Below, one piece after another: positions 51,978-61,406 of a DNA stretch of 64,000 nt. A model generated the notes under the pieces. The model was not told the DNA's origin, searched no databases, and saw only the letters and a list, made by a program, of their open reading frames with translations. The stretch's first letter is position 1. The number at the start of each line of letters is the position of its first letter. The DNA is from Sphingosinicella sp. BN140058 (GTDB lineage Bacteria; Pseudomonadota; Alphaproteobacteria; Sphingomonadales; Sphingomonadaceae): positions 3,791,501-3,855,500 of the forward strand of contig NZ_CP035501.1 of NCBI RefSeq assembly GCF_004135585.1, given 5' to 3'. The translations under genes were made by a program, and so were the position numbers.

Positions 51978-53109
51978 TCCGCGGAAGGAGGGCAGGGGCT
52001 GTGACGGATCTTCCGGCGCCGCATTGCCGCCGTCCCATGCGGACGTCGCGTGCTCCGCGTCGTCGTCAACGTCTGCTGGAGACGTTGGCCGAAAAGCGAT
52101 CGAGCGTGTCGAGGGGCCTCGGTCGGGGGGCTTGAAAAAACCGGCAGCGCGGTTCTCATTTCCGGGATCGGGGACCGCCGCAGAGAAAACCGGTTCGTGC
52201 CGGTAGCCATCCCTATTCAGGATTACACCATTTTGGAGCTATTGCATCGACTCGGGGAGTCGTGATCCACTCCTGGCTGCGCATAGATCTCCCTTCTCGC
52301 GCCGCTGCTCGATCGCAGCCGGTCCCCGTCGAGTTCTCGATTTCTCGGCGGGGATCGTCGTTTGGGTCCCTGCCGGATCGGCGGAGCAAGCGGTGAGCGA
52401 CTTCGGGGAGCGTGGACGCAACGATCTTCGGTTTTTGAGCCCGATGGCAGAGGTCGCGACCATTGAATTGTCCTGCTTCCATTTGCAGCGCCGCTCTTGA
52501 TGTCGCGACCCGCGTGGCCTTGGCCGTTCCCAGGAAATCCTGTGGGCTGCCGAACCCGCAGCTTAGGCCTTCACAGCGAATGAGACGTGGACGACATGAT
52601 CGCGCCCGCCCACGCCGTGAGGTTCCGGTGAGCGGGAATGGGCACCGTCCTGGGCGTTGTACGAGACTTGATGAGTGCCACCCTTGCATCCGTCCGTAAG
52701 GGGCGCGGTGCGCCGTTCCCGCAGGCAAGATCGTCGCCGGTCGAGGTTTGCCGGTCGCCACGATCTCATCCCGCATCGCTCATCGACCAAGCCGACAGAA
52801 GCCGGCAAAGGGGCGCCGTCAGCGCATGTGAACGTCGCGTCGAAGATCCGGATGGCCGGTGTCTGCCTGTCCTGAATGGAACCTGCTCGCGCGTCGGGCA
52901 GGCTCCTCCAACGCGGCCGGGTCGTGGTCTGGTTGGACGCTCCGCCAGGAAGCAAGAGACGCTCGATGGTCCCTCTGCCCGCCCGCCTTTCGGGCGCAAA
53001 GCGGCACGCCATCGCGATGTGATGGACCTTGCTCGACCTGGTCTTTCAGTTCCAAGTTCTTTCTCTCCTCCTTTGGGCAACGGGGGGACGAAGCGGAGGC
53101 GAAGCGCAT
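51978..53109. other. 1.1-kb stretch without a recognisable gene
   Basis: Frames on both strands are short or Arg-rich and have no ribosome sites. A minus-strand frame at 52563-53012 has a protein-like end (HVVHVSFAVKA) but an atypical front part. I regard the stretch as decayed DNA. Confidence 0.45.
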
Positions 53110-54150
53110 TCATCGCTCGCCGGCTCGCCGCTTTCCTGCCGAGATCGCGTCGAACAGGCCGCCGTCGGCGAAGAAGCGCTTTTGGGCGGCCGCCCACCCG
53201 CCGAAGTCCTTGTCGATCGTCAACATTTCGATCTGCGGGAACTGCCCCGCATGTTTCGCCGCGACGTTCGGGTCCCGCGGCCGGTAATGGTGGCGGGCGA
53301 CGATCTCCTGGCTTTCGGGCGTGTAGAGGAAGCGGAGATAGGCCTCGGCGACCTCGGTCGTCCCGTGCTTCCTGGCATTCTCGTCGACCACGGCGACGGG
53401 CGGTTCGGCGAGAATGGAAAGCGATGGCGCGACGATCTCGAACTTGCCGGCGCCAAGCTCGTTTTGGGCGAGGAAGGCCTCGTTCTCCCAGGCGAGGAGG
53501 ACGTCCCCGATCCCGCGTTCGGCGAAGGTCGTGGTTGCACCGCGCGCGCCGCTGTCGAGCACGGGGACGTTCGCGAACAAGCGTGTCACATAGCGTTGGG
53601 CGGCAAGATCCGACCCGCCGCTCCTCCGGCCATAGCCCCAGGCGGCAAGGAAGTTCCAGCGCGCGCCGCCGCTCGTCTTCGGATTGGGCGTGATTACCTG
53701 CACACCGGGACGGACAAGGTCGCCCCAATCGCGGAGGTTCTTCGGATTGCCCTTGCGAACCAGGAAGACGATGGTCGACGTGTAGGGCGAGCTGTTGCTG
53801 GGCAGCCGTGTCTGCCACGAGGCGGGGAGCCGCTTGGTCTTCTCGGCAATCACGTCGATGTCATAGCCGAGGCCCAGAGTGACGACGTCCGCCTCGAGCC
53901 CGTCGATCACCGCGCGCGATTGCTTGCCGGAGCCGCCATGGCTCATGCGGAACGCGACAGTCTGCCCCTTCTGCGCTTTCCACCTCCGCACGAAGGCCTC
54001 GTTGACGTCCCGGTAGAGCTCACGGGTCGGGTCGTAGGAAACGTTGAGGATTTGCGCCGCGCCTCCTCCTTCCCGGGAACCGCCGGAGCAGGAGGCTATC
54101 GGGGCGACCGCGAGGCCGAACAGGGCAAGAAGCAGGACGCGATGGCTCAT
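53110..54150 (-). CDS. Sulfate-binding periplasmic lipoprotein of a CysTWA-type transporter
   Basis: A 346-residue substrate-binding protein of the Sbp/CysP family. Lipobox IASC puts the lipid on Cys21. The family motifs are clear: [49 protein letters not shown] and the late segment [11 protein letters not shown]. It captures sulfate or thiosulfate for the transporter encoded at 42.8-45.2 kb, about 8 kb away. GGAGGAAAC precedes the ATG at 54150, so the longer frame to 54381 is rejected. Most Sbp proteins are free periplasmic proteins, so lipid anchoring is less usual. Confidence 0.92.
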   Translation of the reverse strand: MSHRVLLLALFGLAVAPIASCSGGSREGGGAAQILNVSYDPTRELYRDVNEAFVRRWKAQKGQTVAFRMSHGGSGKQSRAVIDGLEADVVTLGLGYDIDVIAEKTKRLPASWQTRLPSNSSPYTSTIVFLVRKGNPKNLRDWGDLVRPGVQVITPNPKTSGGARWNFLAAWGYGRRSGGSDLAAQRYVTRLFANVPVLDSGARGATTTFAERGIGDVLLAWENEAFLAQNELGAGKFEIVAPSLSILAEPPVAVVDENARKHGTTEVAEAYLRFLYTPESQEIVARHHYRPRDPNVAAKHAGQFPQIEMLTIDKDFGGWAAAQKRFFADGGLFDAISAGKRRAGER

Positions 54151-54439
54151 GTTTCCTCCAGGGCAAAGGGACTCAGGCGGCGGCGCCGCCGCCGGGCTGC
54201 GAGGGGCTGCGGCCACGCGATCAACGAGCGAGCGTCGACAGGTGGCGGGCAAGGCACCGCTTGTGGATCCTTGCCGATTGCTGAGCGACAGATGGCAGGC
54301 AACGGTTCGGACGATGCCGCGCGCCCGAACCGGCGCACGTCGTGCTCTCCGGCCGGTGGCACGATGGCGGGGGCTGAACATCGACTGCTGTTAAGGTCAT
54401 TCCAGTCGCCTTGCAGGGGTGAAGTCCGAAGGCGCGTGT

Positions 54440-55060
54440 TCAGGCCTGCTTTCGTGGGGAGCGCCTGCGCCTCGGCGCGTCGGGCACGGCAGGTTCAGGC
54501 GTAAGGGCGGCTTTCACGGCACGTCCGCGGCGCTTGGGTTGCTCGCTCGAAGCAGTGGCGGCTTTCCGGGCCGGCGAACGCTTCTTCGGCTGTTCGGACG
54601 CGGCGGGCGGCGAACCTGACACGCTCCCTCGATCGGCTTCGGCCCCGGCTTCCGCTCCCGTGCCGCGACGGCTCGAACCGAGCCCCATCCTCTTGGCGAC
54701 TTCAGATCGCTGCCGCGCATATTCAGGGGCCACCATCGGGTAGGAGCCGGGCAGATCGAAGAGACTGCGATATTCAGCCGGTGTCAGATCGTGCGCGACC
54801 CGGAGATGACGCTTCAGCATCCGGTGCTTGCTGCCACAGTCCAGGCACGTGATCGCCTCGGGCTTTACCGATGCACGGACCGACACTGCAGGCGTCCGCT
54901 TCTCCTGTTGCGCGTCGGATGGAGGCGCGTGAAGCGCGGCAAGTGCCCCGTGAACATTGGCGATCAAAACGGCTACGTCTTTGATCGAAACCTTGTTGTT
55001 CGAGACATGGGCGGCGACCAGACCTGCCGTAAGCTCGACAACTTCCTGATCGTTCGCCAT
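54440..55060 (-). CDS. MucR/Ros-family zinc-finger regulator with long basic tail
   Basis: A 206-residue transcriptional regulator. The zinc finger is C72-x2-C75-x9-H85-x4-H90 in CLDCGSKHRMLKRHLRVAH, followed by the typical LTPAEYRSLFDLPGSYPMVA. MucR/Ros proteins repress or tune exopolysaccharide genes in alphaproteobacteria. The core is about 125 residues; this one adds about 80 residues of Lys/Arg/Pro/Ala-rich tail with three basic clusters (QPKKRSPARKA, QPKRRGRAVKA and RRRRSPRKQA), like histone H1 or AT-hook proteins. It is a likely regulator of the polysaccharide operons in this window. Confidence 0.92.
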   Translation of the reverse strand: MANDQEVVELTAGLVAAHVSNNKVSIKDVAVLIANVHGALAALHAPPSDAQQEKRTPAVSVRASVKPEAITCLDCGSKHRMLKRHLRVAHDLTPAEYRSLFDLPGSYPMVAPEYARQRSEVAKRMGLGSSRRGTGAEAGAEADRGSVSGSPPAASEQPKKRSPARKAATASSEQPKRRGRAVKAALTPEPAVPDAPRRRRSPRKQA

Positions 55061-55692
55061 GTCCTTCTCCAGTCAATGGTTATGATTCTACTGGCACATG
55101 GTACCCTATGGCTGGAATGGTTCAAGTCATCGCAAATGCGAGAGGCAGATTTTAATGCCTTTCCGGTGGCATCGATCTGTCGATCGGTCCGAATGACGTT
55201 TGAACCCGATTGCGCCCGGCACTTCCTCGTCCAAGCATGGTGTCACCGACGGGTAATCTTGTGGAGCCGATTGTCCCGCAATGGTGCATCTGCCGAAGAT
55301 GCTGACGGCGTTCGGTTACGGTCGTCCCGTGCTCTTCTGGAAAGGATCCGAATCGGATATAACCGGTCGACTCGGAGGCGTGGGGGCGCGCTCCGGGTCA
55401 CCGGCTCCGCCGCGTAGATGCAAGCGTCCGTGGCGGAGCCGCCCTGGCGGATCCCAATTCTTACCGTCGATGCACGCGGGCTTGTTCCGGTTGCACTGAT
55501 GTCTGGAAGCTGCAGAGCACGCTGTCCGATAGGTTCCACGCGGTGAAGTGCCGGGACTTCCTTCGGCTGAAATCGACGACCTGAGCTCTCGTCCAGCCGG
55601 GCGCTGACGCGGGATCCTCCGCCGGGCGGGCTTAGGGAGCAGGCCGCTTCGTCTTGCCGTTGATCGCGCTGATAGCGGGTTGCGGCCCGGGA
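55061..55692. other. Intergenic region upstream of MucR gene
   Basis: No gene recognised. The part nearest the mucR-type gene (55061-55160) is more AT-rich and is the likely promoter. MucR proteins often bind AT-rich sites in their own promoters. Confidence 0.5.
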
Positions 55693-56520
55693 TCAGCGGG
55701 TGGTGATTTCCGAGGGCGCCGACGGCGGCGGGGTTGGCCCGGCGCAGCCAAGTTCCGCATCCAATGGCGCGAAATCCCGTTCCGAAAAGTCCGGCATGAG
55801 CCGAAGCCGGCTTCGAAGCTCCACGTCGAGCACGCTTACCCGGGCATCGCAGTGGCTGGAAGATCGAGGCGTGTTCTGGTCGAAGAGGAAGGCGGAGACG
55901 CGTCCGTCCTGTAGCGCCACGATCTTCCAGTAACCCGAAGGCACGCGATGATAGTCTCCGCCGCCGGGCAGCGGCTTCATTGGTCGTTCGAACAGCGGGC
56001 CGGTGTAGACATAGACCGGCTCCTGGAGGCGGCCGGTGAGCGCACGCTCCTCATCCTCAAGCCTCGCCCAGGGGCCCTGGTTGAGCGCGGAGGCTTGCGG
56101 CGTGATGTTCGACAGGATGTTCGTCTCGTCCGCCTGCGGGGTGCCCGAAAAGGAGGCGAGCGGCGCCTGGTGCCCCCGATCAATCCTGAGTGCCGCGGGC
56201 GCGCCATCGTAGCTGCCCACGCTCAAGCGCTCGTCCGGCTCGAGCCACGGATCCGGCTGCCATTGTCTGGCACCGGATGGTCCGATCGATGCCGGGGTCA
56301 CCCGGTAGGCGACCCAGTCCGCCATCTTCGTGAGGTCGTTGGACGAGAGCGTATAGATCTCGCGAACGATCGTGTCATTTGTCGCCGGCGCACCGACGGG
56401 GCAGCCGCCCAGGCAGTGGAAGGTGTGGAGCTCCGCGCCGGACCCGGTCGCTGCGGTGCCGAGGAGCAGCAGAGAAAGGAGCAGGAACTTCGCGGGCAAC
56501 GTTCGATCCACCTTGTTCAA
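55693..56520 (-). CDS. Secreted DNA/RNA non-specific endonuclease (NUC1/EndA type)
   Basis: A 275-residue secreted nuclease. The signal peptide (KFLLLSLLLLGTAATGSGAE) is followed by the beta-beta-alpha-metal nuclease core with the catalytic DRGH motif at 114-117 (RIDRGHQAP). The metal-binding Asn lies in NILSNITPQASALNQGPW, about 20 residues on. It probably degrades extracellular DNA, for example in the biofilm. Mature cysteines (including HCLGGC) may form disulfides. Confidence 0.88.
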   Translation of the reverse strand: MNKVDRTLPAKFLLLSLLLLGTAATGSGAELHTFHCLGGCPVGAPATNDTIVREIYTLSSNDLTKMADWVAYRVTPASIGPSGARQWQPDPWLEPDERLSVGSYDGAPAALRIDRGHQAPLASFSGTPQADETNILSNITPQASALNQGPWARLEDEERALTGRLQEPVYVYTGPLFERPMKPLPGGGDYHRVPSGYWKIVALQDGRVSAFLFDQNTPRSSSHCDARVSVLDVELRSRLRLMPDFSERDFAPLDAELGCAGPTPPPSAPSEITTR

Positions 56521-56944
56521 GCCGGAACCGACGGGTGAACTTGCTGTTTAGGACGTGCGGTCGACGCTAGCCAGCTCTGCCTGGGGGGACTTGCCAAACA
56601 GCACCGGAACCGTCCGCATGATCATTCGCGATCGATCGGACGGACATGTTCCGGGGGATGGCTGCGTCTGACCGCCGCACCGAGATCCTGTAGCGGCCGG
56701 TCGCCTAGCGAACGTGCAAGTGCGTGCACGTCCCTGTTTGCATCGACCTCGTCGTCTCCCTGCCACCGACAAGCCGCTCGCTGCGCATTGTCGCGCGGCG
56801 GATTTCACCGGGCCGCGGACGGCAAGGGTCAGTGACCGACGCTCCCGCGGCGCGAGAGGCGACAGGGCCTCGCCGCCGCCGCCGCAGGCCGGTGTGGCGC
56901 GACACCCGACCTCGTGAAGACCGCTGTTGCTTCAGGCTTGCGCG
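56521..56944. other. Intergenic region
   Basis: No gene recognised. It includes the promoter side of the nuclease gene; the VOC gene ends at its right border. Confidence 0.5.
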
Positions 56945-57421
56945 CTAGGCCCGGCCTTCCAGTGCGCGCAAGCGTTGATCGGTCGCCCGCGGATCCATGC
57001 CGAATACGGAACGATATGCCGGTTGCTGCTCCGGCGTCAGCAGTTCGAGGAGGAAGCTGTCCTCCACCCAGATCTTGATGAACTCGAAGAGGCGCGCATC
57101 GACGAGAGCGGCAACCAGGGAGAGTCTTTGTGCAGCGGCGAGGACCTGCCGGCGCGACAAGGGTGTGCCCGCCAGGACATGCGATCCGCTGTGAGGCCTC
57201 ATCTCCGGATCCTGTCCGATGCCCTCGATCGTGGGCGCGAGGATCGAACCCCAGGGCGTGAGTTCGATCAGGGTACCGACATCGTCACCCTGCAGGACGA
57301 ACCACGAGCCGGCCGGGAAGGGCGGCACCGGAGCGGTCACGGCCCGGCCGCGCAACAAATCGGCGCAGACTCTCGCGGCGCGCGAGGGATCACGGACGGG
57401 GAACGAGACATGATGCAGCAT
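56945..57421 (-). CDS. VOC-family protein
   Basis: A 158-residue protein of the vicinal oxygen chelate (glyoxalase/dioxygenase) fold: it opens MLHHVSFPVRDPSRAARVCA with the first metal-type His, and has WFVLQGDDVGTLIEL further on. The second half is less typical, so the catalytic set is not certain. The reaction is unknown. A small 36-codon gene lies upstream on the same strand. Confidence 0.75.
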   Translation of the reverse strand: MLHHVSFPVRDPSRAARVCADLLRGRAVTAPVPPFPAGSWFVLQGDDVGTLIELTPWGSILAPTIEGIGQDPEMRPHSGSHVLAGTPLSRRQVLAAAQRLSLVAALVDARLFEFIKIWVEDSFLLELLTPEQQPAYRSVFGMDPRATDQRLRALEGRA

Positions 57422-57508
57422 GGAGGTAAACTCCCGAGGTCTTGAAAGCGGGGGGAAAGCATGACCGGCAGAAAGGTCCGGATCGAACCTGTCGTCCGGC
57501 GGCCGGGA

Positions 57509-57619
57509 TCAGACAAGGATTCCCGCCGCTCCGGGCATTGTCAGGGCGCTGAATATCAGCGCCAGAACGCATGCGAGCAGGCTGGTCCGCATGGTACCGT
57601 GATTGAGGTTGGTCATCAT
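57509..57619 (-). CDS. 36-residue membrane or secreted peptide
   Basis: ATGATG at 57619 is preceded by GGAGCG, and the frame encodes a 36-residue peptide with one hydrophobic run (SLLACVLALIFSALTM), like a signal peptide or single membrane span. It ends with TGA at 57509, about 87 bases before the VOC gene. The function is unknown. Confidence 0.4.
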   Translation of the reverse strand: MMTNLNHGTMRTSLLACVLALIFSALTMPGAAGILV

Positions 57620-57945
57620 GATCGCTCCGTCGTTCGGCGATCATCTGCCCCTCCAGCGTTGGAGCTAGCGTTGGAATTCGCGTTGAAAGCGGGGCGAAGC
57701 GCAGGGGCGGCTGTTTCCCACGGTCGGTACCGCGCCTGGCGGCGCTCGATGCCGCCAATCGGCGCCGCGCTTCCATCGACGCCGACCGCGGCAGGACTGA
57801 CCCTTTGGCACGGAGCTTTCGGCGATGTTCCCGGGACGCCCCGCAGCGCACTTCTGGTCCGCCTTGGAGCGGCGGCTCGGCCTCAGCAGAGAGGTCGCGG
57901 CCTCGATCGGACAGTTGCGCGGGAGACGTCCCGGGTGCGTGGACT
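57620..57945. other. Intergenic region
   Basis: No gene recognised between the small peptide and the methyltransferase, both on the minus strand. Frames here are Arg/Pro-rich and lack ribosome sites. Confidence 0.5.
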
Positions 57946-58773
57946 TCAGGCCTTGGCCACTGACACCTTGAGAAATGTGGCGGCGATTTCAGTATTGCCG
58001 TTCGTGCCGCGATTCTGGGCCTCGAAGAGCTCGAGAAGCTCGGCATGGAGCGCAGCTTCGCGCCCCTCGTTCGCAGCGGCGGCGTAGGCGTTCATCGTCG
58101 GGCCGTAATAATTGCGGAAGATGTCGAGCAGGTCCGCCGGCGGGCCGGGGTTGCGGAACAGCCAGGTGGCGCGCTCGAAACCTATGTCCGCCTGCGGAAT
58201 CCCGGCGGCGGTGAAACGAGAGATGACATGCTCCTCCTGTCCCCAGGTGATCGGACTGATGAATCCCTCGGGCGGCGGCGGCGTGTAGGCGGCGCTGATC
58301 TTCAGGATCTGGGCGACCATCGTCGGGTCACCGGGAATCCAATTGCCCATGACGATGCGGCCGCCGGAGCGGACCACGCGCACCATTTCCCGCGCGGCAT
58401 CCTGGGGACGCGGCGCAAACATGGCGCCGAACAGACTGACCAGAAGTTCGAAGCGCGCGTCTTCGATATTCTCCAGGTCGCAGGCGTCTCCTTGCTGGAA
58501 GCGCAGGTTCGGGAGGTTGGCGGCTCGGGCGCGCGCAGTGCCGGCGGCAACCAGATTGGCGGCGATGTCGACCCCGAGAACCTCGGCGCCGCGCCGCGCG
58601 GCGGGCAGGGCGGTGGTGCCGTCGCCGCAGCCGAGATCGAGCATGGCAAGGCCGGGGCGGATGTCCAGCGTCTCGACAAAGGCCTCGCCGCTCTCGCGCA
58701 TCGTATCGGCAATGCGGGTGAAATCACCTTTCTCCCACAGTGCCCGGTTGGGATTGGCGGACGGCATGGTCAT
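57946..58773 (-). CDS. Class I SAM-dependent methyltransferase
   Basis: A 275-residue methyltransferase of the UbiE/COQ5-like type. The SAM-binding motif I is MLDLGCGDGTTALPAA near 44-59, followed by VLGVDIAANLVAAG and, later, FELLVSLFGAMFAPRPQDA and GGRIVMGNWIPGDP. GAGGAG precedes the ATG at 58773. The acceptor is unknown. A lone gene. Confidence 0.88.
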   Translation of the reverse strand: MTMPSANPNRALWEKGDFTRIADTMRESGEAFVETLDIRPGLAMLDLGCGDGTTALPAARRGAEVLGVDIAANLVAAGTARARAANLPNLRFQQGDACDLENIEDARFELLVSLFGAMFAPRPQDAAREMVRVVRSGGRIVMGNWIPGDPTMVAQILKISAAYTPPPPEGFISPITWGQEEHVISRFTAAGIPQADIGFERATWLFRNPGPPADLLDIFRNYYGPTMNAYAAAANEGREAALHAELLELFEAQNRGTNGNTEIAATFLKVSVAKA

Positions 58774-59401
58774 CTCAATTCTCCTCAGATGCGCGGCGGG
58801 ACCGCGGAAATGCGGCGAGCAATCTGGTGGCGTCAGGTGTCAGTCCGATGCCGCGGCCCCAGGTCGATGGTGTCGATTGTCACGGCAACAGAGGTGCGAG
58901 CGGCCGGCGACTACTGGAGCAGCGGCGGCGATGATCGCGGCTCTGTACGGCATGTGATGGTTCAGCGCCATCTGGCTCTACGGAGCGCTTGATATTGCGC
59001 CCTTGAGCGTCAGGGCAGAAGGACTCCGTGTTGCCGCGCGCAATCCTTCGCAGTGGACCAAGTAAGAACGCCCCCCAGCAGACGAAGCGGGGTGCCTGGA
59101 TGCAGCCCTGAAGTGGGAGCGCGTCACGGGTTGAGGTTGGCGGCGCCTGGAGCCTTCACCTGACCGTCAATATGCCTGATTTGGCCGCACCCCCGCTTCT
59201 CGCTGCCGGGTTGGTGATCGCGCTCGAAGCGCAAAAACTGGGTGAATGCGATCGAGCGGCGCGACCCTTTTGCCCGAGATTGTTGGAACGCGGTCGACCA
59301 GACAGGTGCATGATGGTGAGCCAATCCCACCCACCAATCCAGGACATCCGGGGCCACCGCGATCCAGCTTTCGTGTCCCGGGGCCAATGCTGCGACGCGC
59401 C
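58774..59401. other. 628-base intergenic region
   Basis: No gene recognised. It separates the methyltransferase from the recombinase cassette and could contain the left border of that cassette, but no repeat or attachment-like sequence was found by eye. Confidence 0.5.
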
Positions 59402-59782
59402 TCAGCGGAAGCGCTGTTGCCGAAATTGCTGCCGCTTGAGCCGTTCGAGTGCACCCGACGCCTTGGCGAGCGCGACCTCTACGGCGTGGATGTCGGTGGA
59501 GAGTGAGAGCTCGGGGCGGCCGCTCAGCGTCAGTACGATCCCAAGCACTGCATCGGACTCCCGTGCGAGCCGGACGAGGTGGTAGCCGCTTGGCCCAGCG
59601 GCTCCGCTCAGCCAGTTGCGGGCGGTGCGATCGCACGTACCCGTCCAACGCATGATCATCTTCGTCGCCGCCCGCGAGCCGCCGAGCTCGCCGCGAAGAG
59701 CATCGCGTATCGCGAGGATATATTCGGCTTCTGTCGCCATTCTCGGACGGCCCGGCACTGCGCTGCCGTTTTCTGGAAACAT
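59402..59782 (-). CDS. Small regulator divergent from the recombinase
   Basis: A 126-residue protein with a helix-turn-helix-like centre, KMIMRWTGTCDRTARNWLSG, reminiscent of small phage or plasmid DNA-binding proteins. The C-terminal end is a coil with Lys/Arg/Gln. The ATG at 59782 has AAAGGG upstream; an internal start at 59740 is possible. A 14-base palindrome overlaps this start, suggesting autoregulation. The gene is divergent from the recombinase gene (61 bases apart), and is probably the control gene of the cassette. Confidence 0.72.
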   Translation of the reverse strand: MFPENGSAVPGRPRMATEAEYILAIRDALRGELGGSRAATKMIMRWTGTCDRTARNWLSGAAGPSGYHLVRLARESDAVLGIVLTLSGRPELSLSTDIHAVEVALAKASGALERLKRQQFRQQRFR

Positions 59783-59788
59783 GTTTCC
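59775..59788. promoter_or_regulatory. 14-base perfect palindrome over the regulator start
   Basis: GGAAACATGTTTCC is fully symmetric and contains the start codon region of the regulator gene. It lies 56 bases upstream of the recombinase start, so one bound protein could affect both genes. An autoregulated operator is inferred. Confidence 0.5.
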
Positions 59789-59843
59789 GGCCCTTTCGCA
59801 CTAGAAGAGATTGCCGGCTTACTCTTGCGGAGCCCATCTCGTC

Positions 59844-61406
59844 ATGGCGATCGATTGTGCGTCTCGTCCGGGCAGCGATCCGCCCCTCGCCAGGGCCGCG
59901 CAATATCTTCGCATGTCCACCGAGCATCAATGTTATTCGGTCGACAATCAGATGGTCGCGATCGCCGATTATGCCGAGCAGCGCGGCTACGAGATCGTGC
60001 GGACCTATGCCGATTCCGGCAAGAGCGGCCTCCGCGTAGAGGGGCGCCTGGCCCTGCAGCAACTTCTCGACGACGTGGAGCAGGGCCATCCTGATTATGA
60101 GGCGCTTCTCGTTTATGACGTCAGTCGACTCGGCCGGTTTCAGGATCCGGACGAGGCCGCGAGCCATGAACTGCAATGCCGGCGCCGGGGCATCGCCGTT
60201 CATTATTGCGCGGAGCAGTTCGAGAATGACGGGAGCATCGGCTCGTCGATCATCAAGACCGTCAAGCGGGCAATGGCAGGCGAATATAGTCGCGAGCTGT
60301 CGGTCAAGGTCTTCGCGGGTCAGAGCAAACTGATCCGGCTTGGTTACCGCCAGGGAGGCATGGCAGGCTATGCCGTACGGCGCCTGCTGGTGGACCAGAA
60401 CGGCGCACCCAAGATCATGCTCGCGAACGGTGAGAAGAAAAGCATTTCGACGGACCGCGTGATCCTCGTGCCGGGGCCCGAAGAAGAGGTTGCGATCCTG
60501 CGCGAGATCTACCGGGCCTTCGTCGAGGATGGGGTGAACGAGACGAGCCTGGCAGCGCGGCTCAACGCACAAGGCGTCGCGACCCCGCACGGCGGCCCCT
60601 GGACTCGCGGCACGATCCACCAGATGCTCACCAACGAGAAATATATCGGCAACAACGTCTGGGGAAAGCGGTCGTTCAAGCTCAAGCGCAGGTATGTTCG
60701 CAACCAAGCCCGGGACTGGGTGCGTGCGGAGGCGACGTTCGAGCCGGTCGTCGACATGGAGCTGTTCGGGAGAGCGCAGGCGAAGATTGCCGCGCGTTTG
60801 CATCGGCACACGGACCAGGAAATGATCGAGCAATTGCGGGCGATCCTGGCCGAGCACGGCACCCTGTCGAGCTTCCTGATCAACGGAACGAAGGGAGCAC
60901 CGAGCAGCACCACCTACCGGAGGCGGTTCGGCAGCCTGCTCAAGGCTTATGCAATGGCCGGCTTCGCACCCAGGCAGGATTACCGCTTCCTGGAGGACGC
61001 GAGCAGGCTTCGCCGCCTCCACCCGCTGATCGTCGATGCCGTGGTCGCCGGCATAGTGGCCGCAGGCGGACAGGTTCGTCGAAGTGCCGGAAGTGAAATC
61101 CTGACCATCAATGACGAGTTCACCGCTTCCGTGATCCTCGTCCCCTGCCATCGCACGCGTTACGGATCGCCGCGCTGGGTCGTTCATCCGGAACCAGGTC
61201 CGAAGCCGGATCTCGCCATCATCGCCCGGATGCGTCCGGACAATGAATCCGCGGGCGATTATTTCCTGCTGCCGCAATCGGTGATGCGGGAGCTGGTCCT
61301 GCGGCTGGAGGCGCATGACGGCTTTGGCCTCGATGCCTATCGCATCGATACGCTGGAGCCCCTGTTCGCTCTCGCCGCACGATGTTCATGGAGGAAAGCG
61401 GCATGA
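59844..61406 (+). CDS. Large serine recombinase
   Basis: A 520-residue serine recombinase. The resolvase domain opens AAQYLRMSTEHQ with nucleophile S25 and shows VYDVSRLGRF and a long helix at the end; the Recombinase domain is seen at GYRQGGMAGYAVRRLL and LNAQGVATPHGGPWTRGTIH, then LTNEKYIGNNVW. The C-terminal 190 residues differ from typical phage integrases and have no clear zinc-ribbon cysteine set. ATG at 59844 has GGAG 11 bases upstream; TTG at 59811 is an alternative start. It overlaps the next gene by four bases (ATGA), so recombinase and ParB-like protein are made together. Confidence 0.88.
   Translation: MAIDCASRPGSDPPLARAAQYLRMSTEHQCYSVDNQMVAIADYAEQRGYEIVRTYADSGKSGLRVEGRLALQQLLDDVEQGHPDYEALLVYDVSRLGRFQDPDEAASHELQCRRRGIAVHYCAEQFENDGSIGSSIIKTVKRAMAGEYSRELSVKVFAGQSKLIRLGYRQGGMAGYAVRRLLVDQNGAPKIMLANGEKKSISTDRVILVPGPEEEVAILREIYRAFVEDGVNETSLAARLNAQGVATPHGGPWTRGTIHQMLTNEKYIGNNVWGKRSFKLKRRYVRNQARDWVRAEATFEPVVDMELFGRAQAKIAARLHRHTDQEMIEQLRAILAEHGTLSSFLINGTKGAPSSTTYRRRFGSLLKAYAMAGFAPRQDYRFLEDASRLRRLHPLIVDAVVAGIVAAGGQVRRSAGSEILTINDEFTASVILVPCHRTRYGSPRWVVHPEPGPKPDLAIIARMRPDNESAGDYFLLPQSVMRELVLRLEAHDGFGLDAYRIDTLEPLFALAARCSWRKAA

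Noticed and set aside
52213..53012. Minus-strand frames between the FAD oxidoreductase and the sulfate-binding protein
   Set aside because: Only short stretches look protein-like; no start signal and no known motif.
53110..54381. A sulfate-binding protein starting at 54381
   Set aside because: The extension before 54150 is Arg-rich; the ATG at 54150 has a strong GGAGGAAAC and a lipoprotein signal.
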